Shown: positions 12,401 through 24,600, numbered from the stretch's first letter. The stretch is DNA of 64,000 nt from Anastrepha obliqua (GCF_027943255.1 NC_072896.1:31584501-31648500), one strand, 5' to 3'. Program-made: numbers and translations. The notes: generated from the letters alone by a model not told the origin.

Positions 12401-14710
12401 TCATTTTTCTCACTGAAAACATTTCACAGAATGCCTATTTTCTCGCCGCCAAAGTGCCCCAACCGCCTAAAGGTCTAAAAACAATAGCCGCACTACTCAA
12501 ACACCTGGCCTATTGCACGCAGTAACTTTCTAACAAATGCGGTTATCGAAAAATTCTTTTACTTACGCATATGCTACAGCTCCTATACATACATAAAAGT
12601 ATTGCATTTTAAGAAAAACGCAAAAATGGATTTTTGTTGTCAAAAAAAAAAACGCAATTCTATGCAGCCAAGAAAAATTTTTTACAACCAAATAATTTCT
12701 TTCAAAACTGCGATTTCCAATTCGAGATATATCCGAAACGTATTGGGCAATTAGAAACAGATTTATTTTGTGAAAATTCTATGTCCAACTTAACCCACTT
12801 TCTGCGCAATTTATTTCTTTCACAAAATATTTACTCCACTCAATGCAACTTACCCGCCTGCGAAATAAATCTTTTGTGCAGAACCACTTCACCTACGCCG
12901 CTATCTGCAACAAATTATCAGAAGCATTTAAAGAAACATAAAAAATATGCATGTACGTGACACTGCTGTGACTGACTAAGCGGAAAATCTTTAACAGATG
13001 GACGTTTAAGATTTTTTTTTTTCACTAAATACATTTTCCTACGCATTCTCACCACCGTTGACCTGCTCCACGATAACGAAAGGCACAACGAAAGAATAAA
13101 CCACCGACCCCCGAACGTATGCGTATGTACGCTAATTTTATCTGATGGCACGCAGAGAAAAACAACAATAAAATAGAAATTAAGAAAGAAAAAAAAAGAT
13201 TACAAAGCATGAAAGAGCCGCCTTGGCGCTCCCAATTTCTTGATGCTGGCTGCTGCTACTGCATGCGCATTAATTTCTTTATGTGTCCACTGTGACTGCT
13301 GCTCACCTTGGCACATTCATTTTAGACGAAATGGGCGCACATTATGTACATTTCATTTGACATTGTTGCGCTTCATTTGTTTTGTGTTTATATTTTTTTC
13401 TACAATATTTTTCAATTATTTTTTAAATGTTTTTTTATTTATTTTTTTTTATAACTTTTTTTTTATAATTTTTTTTTTCTTGTTTGTGAATAGGTTTCCA
13501 GTTCTTTCTATCGGACTTTTCAAATCTTTGCTTGCTATGCCAAACGGCTATCTCAGATGTTACCCACCATGCCACGTTGCATGCCTCGCCATAATTTTTC
13601 TAAATTATCTCAAACGTTTTTTCTTGCTGTTTCGCTTCTTAGCCCTCACATTGCAATTTGCGTTCTCATTTTATGTTTATTAGTAAAAAAAATTTGAAAA
13701 ATTATGAGCAGGTAATTATGTGAAAAATTATGTTAGACAATTAAAATTTTTAACATTTCCTTGTTGCCATATGTTTGGCGTTGACACTGCCTTTGATCTT
13801 CTACTATCGTTTGCTGGCGTTGAATATTTGCCTCAGCGTCGACAAGTGGCTGTAATAAGCGTGTGGCAAGCATCAAGTGCGTCGCCATGTGGTTGCCACA
13901 AGTTTTCCATTGCTTGGTGTGCGCGCTCCTCTTCTGGCCTGACGCCCTCTTCTGCTAGCATGACGCCCCTTCTGGCTTTTATAGCTTTTTTTTCTAAACA
14001 TTCATTTTCTCTTTCTTGACTATGTTTTCTGCTTGCGCTCTCGTCGTTTTGCGATTCTTATTCTTCTTGAAGCACATTTTTCACTTTTGCTCTGCAATTT
14101 TATTAATTTTCAGTATTCGAAGAATTCTTGTGTGGTATTTTGGCGCTTGAAGTTTTGATGGAATAGTGTGTTTGTTGTTTTTGTTATTGTTTCTTGCTTT
14201 TGTTATTGTTTTTTCTGCTTTTTGTTTTGTTTTTTTATTTCTTTTTTGCTTTTTTGGTGTTATTGTGAAAACAGATTTTTCTTGTAAAAAATCTGAAATT
14301 CCTTTTTCTCGCCTTGATTGATGCTATTAAGTGTGAAATTTGTTGTTGATTTGATTCATCTTGCTGTGTAATGGTTTTTCAATTAACTGTATTGTTTTTT
14401 CTTTGTTTGATGATTTGTTTCATCTATTACAAATATTGCCAAAAGTGATGTGCTCGGCAACTGTCTTGTGTGATTTGGCTGTGAGTAATGCGAAGATGCC
14501 AAATATTACTTCAAAAGCAGATACACCTAATCTGAAAGCTACTGTGGCATAAAGATGGGCTCTTTCGAGAAACAAAGCTACAAAAAAAGTTGTTCCTTTG
14601 CGTGTTATCAATGTAGGAACTACACTCAGTGCCATAAGTCTACGCTCTTTTTTTGGCTAGTTGAAAAAGTAATACGAAAAAAAGCGTTTAAGTTATGTAA
14701 ATTTTTTTTT
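12401..14710. other. Unique and low-complexity T-rich DNA
   Basis: No gene recognised. T-rich low complexity is concentrated at 13380..13490 and 14160..14280. Open frames here are Phe/Leu-rich translations of that T-richness and show no domain. 13220..13330 and 13780..13990 are GC-richer unique segments. Confidence 0.45.
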
Positions 14711-14711
14711 T

Positions 14712-14860
14712 AACTATAAAACGGCCATTGTAGTCGGCTGTGTGGGTGTGTGACTATCATTAGGCAGTGCATAGGTTCGAATTCCCGCGCATGAACTCCA
14801 AAAGTCTTCGCTCATTTACAAAAATTTAAAATAGCAAAAAAAAACATTCCCAAAACTACG
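14712..14860 (+). mobile_element. Possible second tRNA-derived SINE head
   Basis: A perfect-looking B box (GGTTCGAATTCC) at about 14773..14784 follows a weaker A-box-like stretch (TGTAGTCGGCTGTG) about 45 bp upstream. An A-rich stretch with AAAAAAAAA follows by 14850. The head differs from the main SINE family in the window. Without a body or target duplication this stays tentative. Confidence 0.4.
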
Positions 14861-14869
14861 CACCATTTT

Positions 14870-15115
14870 AGCAGCTTGCTTGATAGCCACGACATTTCAA
14901 CACGTCCTTAAGTCATTTGACCATAGAGTTTACCAATTTGGTAGTCTCTTCGTTAGTAATCTTTTCCCCACTACTCACACACAACATTTTTCAAGAGCTC
15001 TTTTGGAGCTTGTAATTTGGTGTTTCCTTATACCAGACTTCTTTCCAGAAGCGCCCTTAAGTGTTCAATTGGAATTTAAATCTTGCGATTCTGGAGGTGC
15101 TGACAATGCATCAAG
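14870..15115 (-). pseudogene. Tc1-like transposase C-terminal fragment
   Basis: On the minus strand the fragment reads APPESQDLN (third catalytic motif region, normally followed by P-I-E) and continues over a frameshift to GEKITNEETTKLVNS and a final RGYQ near 14878. This matches the usual spacing from the catalytic Glu to the C-terminus of Tc1 proteins. It belongs to a different Tc1 lineage from 7224..8665 (QSPDLNPIE there). There are no inverted ends. Confidence 0.7.
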
Positions 15116-15129
15116 TTCGTTGTTGTTAT

Positions 15130-15283
15130 TGTAGCAGCAAAAACATACTCAACACATGTACGGGGAGTGCTGCTGGAGTGACAGTCCTTGGTCGGATATT
15201 TACATAGTAAATTCGGATCGTTTCAGTTACGTAGAACCGCCTGTCAGGGGAACGGTTGACAGTCGGTTCCGTTCTGCCATTCG
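15130..15283 (+). repeat. Dispersed-repeat-like segment beside RTE
   Basis: TTGTTGTTATTGTAGCAGC followed by a GC-richer block (CGGGGAGTGCTGCTGGAG, ACGTAGAACCGCCTGTC). I associate this block with tephritid interspersed repeats, but I cannot name the family and see no second copy here. Confidence 0.4.
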
Positions 15284-15395
15284 GCTGTACAACGTGGAAG
15301 GTCACCGCAATGATCAAAAGGTGCCTCCAATCCAAAAGTGTCTTCATTAATCGCTGCTTGCGCCGCATAATGCGAATTTTCTGGCCTCAAACTAT
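15284..15395 (+). pseudogene. RTE-type retrotransposon fragment, left half
   Basis: The + strand reads FINRCLRRIMRIFWPQTI, the motif found downstream of the reverse transcriptase in RTE-clade ORF2. The protein stops at 15395, where an antisense RTE was inserted, and resumes at 15892 with TISN. The 10 bases CTCAAACTAT (15386..15395) are duplicated with one change at 15887..15896. Confidence 0.8.
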
Positions 15396-15886
15396 TTTTT
15401 CCCCCCTTGTTCACTCCTCTCGGGAGCATAGGGTCTCATCAAGACCCTTCCATCGTACATGGTGCTGTGCTGTTGTTTTTGCACCGTCCAATGAGGTATC
15501 GGCATCTGCTAGTTCGTGCAACATCGACCTTCTCCAAGTGCTTTTTGGTCGACCGCGACCTCTGCTCGCTTGCGGGTTCCAGTCGAGTGTCGTTTTCGTG
15601 ATGCTATCTGGTGGTTTTCTCAGTGTGTGATCTATCCATCGGCATTTTCTGCGTTTGATTTGCCTAAGGATGGGTTCCTCATTCGCTAATCTCCACAGTG
15701 CGTCGTTACTGATGGTGTTTGGCGAGAATATTCTACAGTTGATGCGGAGGCATTTGTTGACGAAGGATTGTAGCCCCTAGAGACTAGGCATGTTTCACTT
15801 CCTTACAAAAATACGGACTTTATGCATGAGCTGAATATTCGTAATTTAGTGCGCCTGGAAATTTGCGAACTTCCCCGTATTGTATG
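15396..15886 (-). mobile_element. 5'-truncated antisense RTE insertion
   Basis: 491 bp. Minus-strand reading in order: TKLRIFSSCIKSVFL, GSETC, then (new frame) LQSFVNKCLRINCRIFSPNT, ISNDALW, IDHTLRKPPD, WNPQASRGRGRPKSTWRRS, and a C-terminal HHVRWKGL, which is the conserved tail of RTE ORF2. Its 3' end is at the left and finishes in a short A run next to the target duplication (15386..15395 / 15887..15896, 9 of 10 identical). The element is thus a short 5'-truncated retrotransposed copy lying inside another RTE copy in opposite orientation. It encodes only the distal end of ORF2 and is dead. Confidence 0.85.
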
Positions 15887-15891
15887 CTCGA

Positions 15892-16240
15892 ACTATATCT
15901 AACTTCAAATTATTGAAGAAGGTTAATCAATCCGATGTGGCGGCTTAAATCCGCAGACGGCAAAGACAATCGATTGGCTACACCCTGAGAAAAACTGACG
16001 GCAGCATCGCCAAAAAAGCGCTGCATGGAACTCCTTCCAACAAACAGAACAAAATGTGGGCAGACCACGAATCGCCTGACGCCGTTCAACGGAGGCGGAA
16101 ATGAGGTCTTTGAAGAAGACTTAAATTAAACTTAGAGCCCTAGCACAAAACCGAGTTCGATGGCGAAGAGGAGTTGTTGACGCCCTTTGTTCCAACTTGG
16201 AGTTAGGGGATCTTATATATGTTATAGAGAAGCAATAACT
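15892..16240 (+). pseudogene. RTE-type retrotransposon fragment, right half
   Basis: Continues the 15284..15395 copy: TISNFKLLKKVNQ, RRRQRQSIGYTLRKTDG, a decayed WNPQ/GRP region, and RALAQNRVRWRRGVVDALC at the C-terminus near 16190. There are stops after SDVAA and after RRRK, and frame changes. ORF2 ends just before the TA that begins the Tc1/mariner element at 16244. Confidence 0.8.
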
Positions 16241-16243
16241 TTA

Positions 16244-16976
16244 CAGGGTCCGGCACACGAAGTGTAACCAATAAAAAAGGCTATACTTTTAGTTTGGAAA
16301 ATTACTTTTATTCAATTCAAAGAAAAATGTGTGAAAATAATACAAAATTAAGAATCAATTTATTTTTGCTCGATATGACCACCTTTTGCCTTGAATATGG
16401 CCTTGAGACGGTCCAAAAATGAATCGCAAGCTGCCCGAATGTGACTTGCGGGTATTTTGGCCCAATCGCGGACAATGGCTTTTTCAGCGCCTCGAGCCAG
16501 GTGAGTCTTTTAATTCGGACTTTGCTCTAGAAAATGGCCCAAAGAGATTAATCCATCGAATTCGCACCTGTTGAATTTGAGAGCCATTGTGTGGACGTTA
16601 CGAAATTCGGAACGTTGTTTTTTTAGCCATTCTTGGTTCACCGCAGCTTTGTGAGATGGTGTCTAGTCCTGTTGAAACGTCTATGGTCTGTCACTGAAAT
16701 GTTTGTCTGCCCACGGGTTCAAAGAAACCTCCAGAATACTTTCCCGAACCTTGACGCCAGGCTCGATGAAAACGATTGGAAAACACCCATCTACGATTAC
16801 AGCAGCCAAAGCCATTACCTGTGGCGGGTGCTGCCTCCTGGTGACCAATCGATGACTCAAATTCTCGTACGAATTTTCTTTAAAAATTTTACGAATTCTG
16901 GCCTGCTATTTAGCCAACTAACAGACGGCTGATGCGAGAGGTCAAAAGTTGGTTACACTTCGAGTGCCGGACCCTG
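16244..16976 (-). mobile_element. Tc1/mariner-superfamily element, N-terminus deleted
   Basis: 733 bp between TA dinucleotides (16242..16243, 16977..16978) with 28-bp inverted repeats starting CAGGGTCCGGCAC, 27 of 28 matching. The minus strand encodes the transposase from the middle onward: PQVMALAAVIVDG, PIVFIEPGVKV, PWADKHF, FQQD*TPSHKAAVNQEW with the second catalytic Asp, then a decayed third motif, and DWAKIPASHIRAACDSF plus KAKGGHIEQK at the C-terminus. The first third (DNA-binding domain and first Asp) is missing, and stops are present. The same protein family occurs at 60506..61745 but with different termini. Confidence 0.9.
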
Positions 16977-17029
16977 TACTATATGAGCCGTATGCTTAGT
17001 CCCATTGTCTTGTCAAAAGCGGTATTCAT

Positions 17030-17500
17030 TTGATAACCCCGCCTATTCGGTGTCTTGCTTTAAATTTTGTTTCAAAATATGCATTTAAGCAAGCTTATCC
17101 ATTGTTGAATCAATAAACTAAAATTTTCCATGTCACCAGCTGTGCATACCATCACTCAAACTTCACCAAGTCTCACTTTTGATAATGACTTTTTTTTAAT
17201 CCGCGCTATACCAGAATTCCTTCACACAATTTTTCTTCTTTTAGTATCAAAAATGCAAAACTTGCTTTCATCCGAAAAAACTATCTTTCATCGACACTTT
17301 GAAAGTTTGTCTACTTATTAGGGAAGTAAATGGCTTCCTTCATAGCAACTCTTCTATGATAGGCGGCTTTTCTTAAGACTCTTTTCGCAGTTGAAGCACT
17401 AATATCTATTTTCAAACTATTTACTTATTTTATCTTTCACTTTTCACGCAGTTATCTTTATTTCTTCAGAAGCTCAATAATTCTGCGCTTTTCCCTTTCT
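17030..17500 (-). pseudogene. Tc1-like transposase central fragment
   Basis: The minus strand at 17320..17130 reads KIVFSDESKFCIFDTKRR, with the first catalytic Asp of Tc1 enzymes, followed by a block where [11 protein letters not shown] is expected (decayed to VRLGEV*VMVC). Weak similarity to the Arg/Lys-rich linker extends to about 17500. No second or third catalytic motif and no inverted ends are seen. Confidence 0.65.
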
Positions 17501-17929
17501 GTGGATTTTCAAAGACGCTATGCTCTTGGCTTTGAAAATAACTATAATTCCAGTGTTTTCCTAGTTTGGATTACTGTCTATTCTCTGCCTGTTGTGCTCA
17601 CTATTTTTCGATAGTTTTGACCCTCTTTCCTCAATTTTAGTATGATTTTTCTCTCGCGAATATAAAATTTCTTTTCTTCATTTTTCCATTGTAAGGCTTA
17701 GCAAATCATTCTATAGAATTTCATTAACAAATAGTGTTTAAAATAGGAGAAGCGTAAAATAAAAGTTTTCTTTTTTCTTTAGAAGCATAGAATTATTAAA
17801 CTCACACCTTTTTCATGTAGATACGATTTTTTTTAGTAAATATATTTCATAATATTTTGCGTAAATGGAAAACCAGAGTACTCAGATAATTTATTTATTT
17901 TGTTTTATTTCATGTGTCAACATAAAATA

Positions 17930-18130
17930 CAAAGAAGTGTCCACTCATTTCACTGTAATGCAAAAAAAAAACCCTAAACATTCAGAGAATTCACGCCGCC
18001 GCCTAAATAAGACAACTTAAAAAAGAGCAACTATTTATTTCTGATTTTTTTTAATTTTAAGGTATTTAGTATTTAGTACTTTGTTGGGCATCCTTTTTCA
18101 TCAATCAATTTTTTGGACTAATTAAAATAT
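17930..18130 (-). pseudogene. Possible Tc1-like transposase C-terminus
   Basis: The minus strand near 18120..18075 reads KLIDEKGCPTKY then stop. This resembles the final residues of some Tc1-like transposases (G.PTKY). Nothing upstream supports it, so this may be chance. Confidence 0.3.
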
Positions 18131-19781
18131 TCACCGGAAAAATTTAAAAAAAATTTATATATATGATTTTGAGATTACTGAATCCGAATTCGTTATTCAA
18201 TTGTTCTTGCGGGATCAAATTGAAGGTCAGTTCAGGGTCAAACAAAGAATATTCACCTCGTTCCCTTAACGTAGTACCTATTGGTGTAAGAACCAAATGT
18301 AGTTCTAAGTCATCACTAAGAAAAATATGATTTTTTTCAGCTTAGTATGGTATGGTCAAAACTAGAGCTACTATTAGGGGAAAAATGTTAAAAGTCAAGG
18401 CGCAAATCTTTGTATCTTAAAAATCTATGTTGTGGATTGCGAATAAACGAATCTATCGAAATGCTAAATAGCCCTGCCATAGCTCCTCTTTATAAAAAAA
18501 TGGTATATTCAGAGATATACGAGTACGATAAGAGCTTCATCGCTTAAAATCGATTTTTGTTTCATCGTTACTACATTCCCACTAATTTCGCATTTTCCCA
18601 GATACGGTCACGTATGAGTATAATTATATTTTATATTATATATTATATATCATTTGCAATAGTGTGGATTGTCGTAGTTCAATTCTACGTCATTTAAATT
18701 TTATTTCATCAAAATCGGTTCAGTAGAACCGGCTATATCTGTGTCCACTGTGCATGTGAAGACCATTTTTTGAAGGCTGACAACTTTTTGGGCGCACTTT
18801 GTATGGCCAAACGAAAATTTTTGTTTTTTACCAATGAATCAAGAAATAAAATACTGAAAACAAAAGTAAAAAATCTGTTTTCGTTGCCGTTTTACACGCA
18901 TTTAAAGTAACACCCAAAAAACATAATTTCAAATTAAACTTAAACTTTAAAACTAATTTACTTAGGTACCTCAGAATATTTCTATTACGATTTATTATTT
19001 ACTTATGATTTTTCACCAAATTGTTTGCGGAAGATTTAAAGTAACTTTAAGCAGTTTAAAGCAGTAAATTCTTGCCTTAGCGCCTACAGCATGCGCCTAT
19101 GTAAATATTATATCTTGAAAATTTATTCATGCTCTAAACTCCCTAAAACTAAGCTCTCTAGCGAAGCGCACATATTTCATACAGCGCTAATGAACTCTTT
19201 TCTGTTATCTACTCGGCCAGTTAATCTGATAATCCATCATTTACACCTAGAGGAGGGTACAAATGCACTACTTAACTGAGTTCAACTAAATTCACATATA
19301 CTCACATATACTCATACAAGTATACATCATACATACGCATTTATATTGAATATGTTTAAGTTTTCCCCGCTCCTACGACTCTCTGTAAATATGTGCAGAG
19401 GCTCATGGGACTGTTAAATACATACGCGCATAAAAACATCTTCAAATTCTACAAATCCCTGCACTCTATCTGCTGCATTCGCCACCGCTGATTTCTTGCA
19501 CTTTTCAAATAAAATAAAAACATTTTATATATGGCTCCTAGTTGGTACATAAATATATATTTGCTTTCGTACGCGCTTCTGCCCGACAATAACTTTCGAA
19601 ACAGCTACGCACCAGCGAACTCTTTAGGCGGCTTTTTCAGGTGCTAACAGACGTGGCAAGCAGAGTGGTTTTTTAACTTATTCTGTTTACTAGCATTTTT
19701 ACTTTCGAAAAGTATAGAGCTTGTGAAAGTGTTTGTCAATATTAGGGAAATAAATTTCTAGAGGGAAATTTGCCTAGTCAA
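18131..19781. other. Unique AT-rich DNA
   Basis: No gene or recognised transposon. An AT palindromic run lies near 18628..18655. Confidence 0.45.
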
Positions 19782-19985
19782 GCTGCGTTTAACAAGGAGT
19801 AAAAAAATATTTTTAAAATTAATTTCGAGTGTTTAAAAAATATTAAAAATGTTATAAAATTGTCAGTGGGACTCTTGCTTCTAGTTGCGTTTAACAAGCA
19901 GTAAACAAATATTTGGAAAATTACTTTCGATTGTTAAAAAAAGATATAAAAATATTATAAAACTATCAGCGAAACTCTTTCTTCT
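19782..19985. repeat. Two-copy ~102-bp tandem duplication
   Basis: G(C/T)TGCGTTTAACAAG begins at 19782 and again at 19884. Each copy runs through ATATTT, TTTCGA, TTATAAAA and ATCAG/GTCAG...ACTCTT. The copies are about 80% alike. Confidence 0.8.
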
Positions 19986-20231
19986 GCGCTGATGATTACA
20001 TTTGTAAAGGATCTTTTACAGACGGCCCCAGATTACTTTTAAAATAAAAAATGTAAAAATTTAGATTCTTTCAGATTTGATTCCAGAAAATACTCTTAAA
20101 TAATATATCTGAAAAATTACATAATTTAAATGCCCACTACGAGCAATTCTACAGGCTGTCATATGAGAATTAAAATTTTCAAGGGCTCGCTCAGACATTG
20201 AATTCAGTTCATTGTTGTGTTTCAGCTCTAG

Positions 20232-20480
20232 AATCCCTCCTATTTGTAGTGTGCGTCTTGATGTTGTTCGGCAAATGGAGAGACCTACAGTTTCAAGCCG
20301 ATTCCGAACGGCAGATATTTTTATGAGGAGCTTTTTCATGGCAGAAATACACTCGAAGGTTTGCCATTGCTTGCCGAGGGGCGACCGCTATTAGAAAAAA
20401 CCTTTCCTGCATTTTGGTCTTTCATGAGATTCGAACCAACGTTCTCTCTCTGAAATCCGAATGGTAGTCACGCACCTACC
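20232..20480 (-). mobile_element. tRNA-derived SINE, truncated copy
   Basis: Same body as 1466..1788 on the minus strand. The B-box region (GATTCGAACC on the + strand) is at about 20430. The 5' head is cut just before the A box, and the 3' tail is missing. Confidence 0.85.
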
Positions 20481-20785
20481 CAAAAAACCTCACAAAAAGT
20501 AGTCTAGCGAAGTTAGATCGCATATTCAAGAAGGTTTCCAGTTGATGCCAAGACTACGTAAAATTAATCGACGAGGGAAACTTACATAGATCGCAATAAT
20601 GCAAAGTTTTCCCGTATTGTGTGACTTGTGGCCCCATTCTGGGCAAATAAAGATCGTCTATGTCTATTCCTTCAAACTCAGACCACAAAACATTTTGAAT
20701 CACTTGTCTGTGTCACGATGTCCATAGTCAGTAACAGCGCTTACATTTTCATCTTCGAAGAAAATTATTTTATTATTATTAGTTG
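20481..20785. other. Unique DNA
   Basis: No feature recognised between the SINE and the RTE fragment. Confidence 0.4.
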
Positions 20786-21200
20786 CTAACGCGCCGCCTC
20801 TGGTCGCATAGTGCCGGAACTGCTTATTGCTGCTTTCCAATATTGTCTACTTCTCGCTTTCGTCTTAATTTGGGTCCATGAGAGAGTTTCGTCAATTTGT
20901 AAAAATTCTTCATTAATGCTATGTCGCCAAATTCCTTTAAGGCGTCTCTAGCGGCGCGATCCTTGTGTGTTCCAGTCCGGTGCCATTCCACTTATGTCAG
21001 TCGCTGGCTTGCGCAACGTATGGCCAATTCGGTTCAATTTGCACTCTTGTATTTCAATGTCAATTGATTTATGTCTGCTTAGATTGCGGAGTTGTTCGTT
21101 TGAAATGTAATTATCGGGCCACCAGATACAAAGAATTTTTTTAAACATCGGTTCACAAATGTCTCCAGCTTCCGCGTTGCAGATACAGACATCAACCACG
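20786..21200 (-). pseudogene. RTE-type ORF2 C-terminal fragment
   Basis: Minus-strand frame 21199..20948 reads MFKKILCIWWPDNYISNEQL, LNRIGHTLRKP and APDWNTQGSRR. Beyond a stop it continues GIWRHSINEEF, TWTQIKTKARSRQYW toward the C-terminus. These are the FINRCLR..WWPN.ISNEELW / WIGHTLRKP / WNPQGSRRRGRP blocks of RTE ORF2. The reverse transcriptase itself is missing (5' truncation). The order of motifs is intact. This copy is not the same as the one at 15.3-16.2 kb. Confidence 0.85.
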
Positions 21201-21379
21201 AAGAAAAATATGCCAATAAGGCTGATAGAATAGCCGCACCAAACAGTGCATTTTAGTGGATGTAATTATTTTTCTGAAATTACTCGAGGGTTTAGATGGT
21301 ATGCATTTTCTTTTATTAGCAGACAAAAATGTGCTCAGTCAAACCCAGTCTGTTCGCGGCCAACTAATTTTCTTTTATT

Positions 21380-21783
21380 TGGTACCCCAAGAAAGAGACT
21401 GTTGAACAGTTTCTCTGCAAATGTCCGGCTCTGGCGGCTAGGCGCTTGAGATTCCGTAGCGTGCCCATTGGGGCACTCCACTACATCAACAGCACCGGAT
21501 GGCTGTAGACGGTTTTCTCTTCCCTAAATCTTTTCACAGGTAGTGGTCCACATTATGGTATCAAAACGGCACGTAAGTGCTACTTGAAGCGTACCTGGGG
21601 TACACTCGCCATCTAACCGACCTACCTACCCCAATCCATTTGATTTTCCTAAGTTGTTTTGCTAATAGCAAATTATGACCATTTATGACAAATGAGAAAT
21701 AATAAAAAGTCTCATTTTCGCAATTTAATTTCAAAAAGTACTGGTGGTTTAGGAAGAATATCAATCTTCATTTAAAAAAAAAA
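21380..21783 (+). pseudogene. 3' end of a non-LTR retrotransposon (jockey/I/R1 type)
   Basis: The + strand reads KKETVEQFLCKCPALAARRL, the Cys-x-Cys block found after the RNase H/RT region of jockey-, I- and R1-like ORF2 proteins (ETxEHxLxxCPAL). A stop follows at about 21506. A 3' UTR-like tail then ends in a 10-base A run at 21774..21783, consistent with the element's poly(A) end and + orientation. Clade cannot be decided from this piece. Confidence 0.65.
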
Positions 21784-21846
21784 TTTCGTAAAATGTATTG
21801 CGTGAAAGTGTGAGTTTCAACCCCCTCCTTACGTCTATCGTGCACA

Positions 21847-22040
21847 AGGTGGCGCAAAATAAATCACTCTATTGGAAGATAGTGTGTCTGTCAATCAAAT
21901 TTGACACTTGCGAATTTCAAATCTCCCTTTCATCTATCATATAAAAGTGGCGCAAAATTAATCACCCTATCAGAAGATTTCTATCTTTTGCAAATGGCGT
22001 CGTATGCAAATCATATTTGACACTTGTGAATTACACCGCT
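21847..22040. repeat. Two-copy ~99-bp tandem repeat
   Basis: GTGGCGCAAAATTAATCAC-like start at 21847 and 21946; both copies later carry ATTTGACACTTG. The second copy has an internal change. Sits directly after the poly(A) of the non-LTR fragment. Confidence 0.75.
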
Positions 22041-23640
22041 GTAGTATACCTAATGTCAGGCAATGGAGGGCACAAAAGCCTATCTTCCTCGCTTTTATTC
22101 CTGAAATTGTAATAAAAGTGGGCCTTCTCATGGGCAACCATATAATTTAACTTAATAAAGCCTAGGAAAAGCCAAAAAGAAGTTTTCGAAAGTTAACCTG
22201 CAAGTAAATTTTTGGGAAAGAAAAACTGAACTTTTGCATCCTGCGTCAACTCTTGCAATTACTTGCTGAAACTCTTCCGTCTGTCAAGCTTCCTGAATGC
22301 GTTTTACTCGGATCAATTTTCAGAAAGCACTTTTCTTGCCCCATCGGGCGTCTCCTTAAGTTCGGAAGCGAAAAAAAGATGCGCTTGTGCGGAAAATTTC
22401 TTCAACAGTTGAATGCGTGGCGTTGAATAGGCTAATAAACAGCGACATGGTTAACTGGTGTTCTGCTACAGCGGAAGATAGTGACAATTTGTTGCAGATA
22501 GCGCTGAGCTGCAGCTTACAAGCGCAATACAAAATGCTGTTGCCACACAACTATACTTTGCTGCAAAGCTAAGAAATGGAAAATAAATTTATAAATAGTA
22601 TTTGGCACCTGCTGGGGTTGGCTAAAGCTTATGCGAAGTGTCTAGTCTTTTTCTGCTGTTCTTGCTTTTTTGTATATTATGATTTTTGTTGGGTGTAAAA
22701 TTTGTTACAACTCTTTTACTTCTGCGCTCTGCTTTCGCCTAATACAACGTCGCATCTAATTTCGCTCTTAAGCGCGCATATTGCAACAAATCCAATTTTA
22801 CACTGGCACATATTTTTTTCCATAGCTTCTTTTTTCTATTTTTTTCATTTTTTTGTTTGTTAATTTGTCAGCAGCGCTGTAGCACTGCTCTTTACAGTCA
22901 ACCTTCACGCTTTACTACTCGCTAATGAAGTTGACGCACAATCAGCACGAGCGTGTGCTTTTGGCTGCTGTGATTTTTGTTGATGTTTCTTTCCAGTTTG
23001 TTTACTTAAAAAAAAGACAAAGAAAATTGACAAAAAAAGTACGCCCGAAATAACCAAAAACAGACACATTTTCCTCAGGCGTGTCGGCCTCTTTTTTTGT
23101 ACGGCATGGCTTCCTCAACAGCTTGGCAGCTGCCAAATGTTGTAAGCGTTGCTCGTGTAAAGGCGACAAATGCTATTAGTATGTTTGTATGAAAGTCTGA
23201 AAATATGTATTACTGTATGTTTGTACAGAAGTATGTAAGTGGTAGTGTTTTCAGATATGAAAACTTTTGTTGCTTATCTGCATTCAAAGATGCTTCGTCT
23301 CTAGGCCAGCTCCCAAGATTTTGATCTCGTATGTATGTACGTATATATGTTTGTAAATATGTATGTATATACTTATATGTATCTGAGTATGTGTGTTTGA
23401 ACCTGATATCTACTGCTTGTTTACTGATATCTGCTCTGCATTTAATTTATGTCAACTGGCACATAAATTGCTAGACCTTTTTTTCACGACACGTTGCCCA
23501 AACATGTTTCTTTTTTTAACTTTTACTTGTTATTGCTGTTTTTGTGTGGAATTTCTGTCGCTCTTTTTTTGTATAATTTTTTTCTATAAATTTTTCTCCT
23601 AAATGTCCCAATATGCAAATATTATACTAAATTAAAAACA
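22041..23640. other. Unique DNA
   Basis: No gene recognised. ATGTATGT-type microsatellite at 23330..23395. Confidence 0.45.
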
Positions 23641-24530
23641 TAAGTATTTATCTTACCGATACTGAACGATTTTTATACTTATAGGTATATTTAAATTTTT
23701 TTTTTTTAATTCTTTTTATAGCTTTTTTTAATATTTTTATATACATTTAAATTTCTTTTATATATGTCTATTTATTTATATTTTTATTTTATTTTTTTAA
23801 TAATTTTATATATATGTATTTTTATTTCTATTTATTTTTTAATATTATTATATAAAGTTTTATTTTTTGTTTAATATTTATATCATATATACATACATAT
23901 ATATTTTTTCATTTAATATTTTTATACATTTTTTTCTTATTTTTTAATTTTTTTTTTTGTTACAGTTAAAAAAAAAATATACATATATTTTTATTTTTAA
24001 TATTTTTATTTTATTTTTTACTATTTATGTATATATATATATATATATATTGTTCTTGATATTTTTATATATATATATATTTTTTATAATAATTTTTATA
24101 TATACATATTTTTATTTATTTTTATTAATTTTTATATATAAATATATTTTCTTTTATTATTTCTATGTGTATTAATATCTCTTTTTTATATTTTTTATTT
24201 ATATAAAAAAAAATTATTTTTATTTTTAATATATTCATATACGTTTTTATTTCTTTTTCAATATTTTTATACATATTTTTATTTTATTTTAATATTTTTG
24301 TTTATATTTTTATTATTACTTTTTATATTTTTATTTTTTTTTCTTTATTTTTAATATTTTTGTATATCTTCCTACTATTTCTTTTGTATTTTTATACATA
24401 TTTCTATTTTTATTTTTTCCATATACATTTTCCACTTGCATTTTATTTGTTTTTTTAATATTTTTATATTTATTTCTAAATATTTTCTTATTAACACTAA
24501 AATAAATTACAAATTCTTTTTATTTTTTGG
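23641..24530. repeat. T/A low-complexity tract
   Basis: Almost entirely T and A with TATATA runs (24031..24053, 24067..24080) and ATATTTTTAT words. Open frames here are artefacts of composition. Confidence 0.8.
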
Positions 24531-24600
24531 TTCAGACTATTTACTTCTCTTTCTTTTTTCTCTCTCTCTCTCCCCCTCTCTTACACTATTTTGTTGAATT

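Noticed and set aside
13240..13683. 147-codon Phe/Leu-rich frame resembling a membrane protein
   Set aside because: The hydrophobic stretches come from T-runs. No start context, conservation hint or splice signals.
23957..24175. Tyr/Ile/Phe-rich open frame
   Set aside because: Pure TA low complexity.
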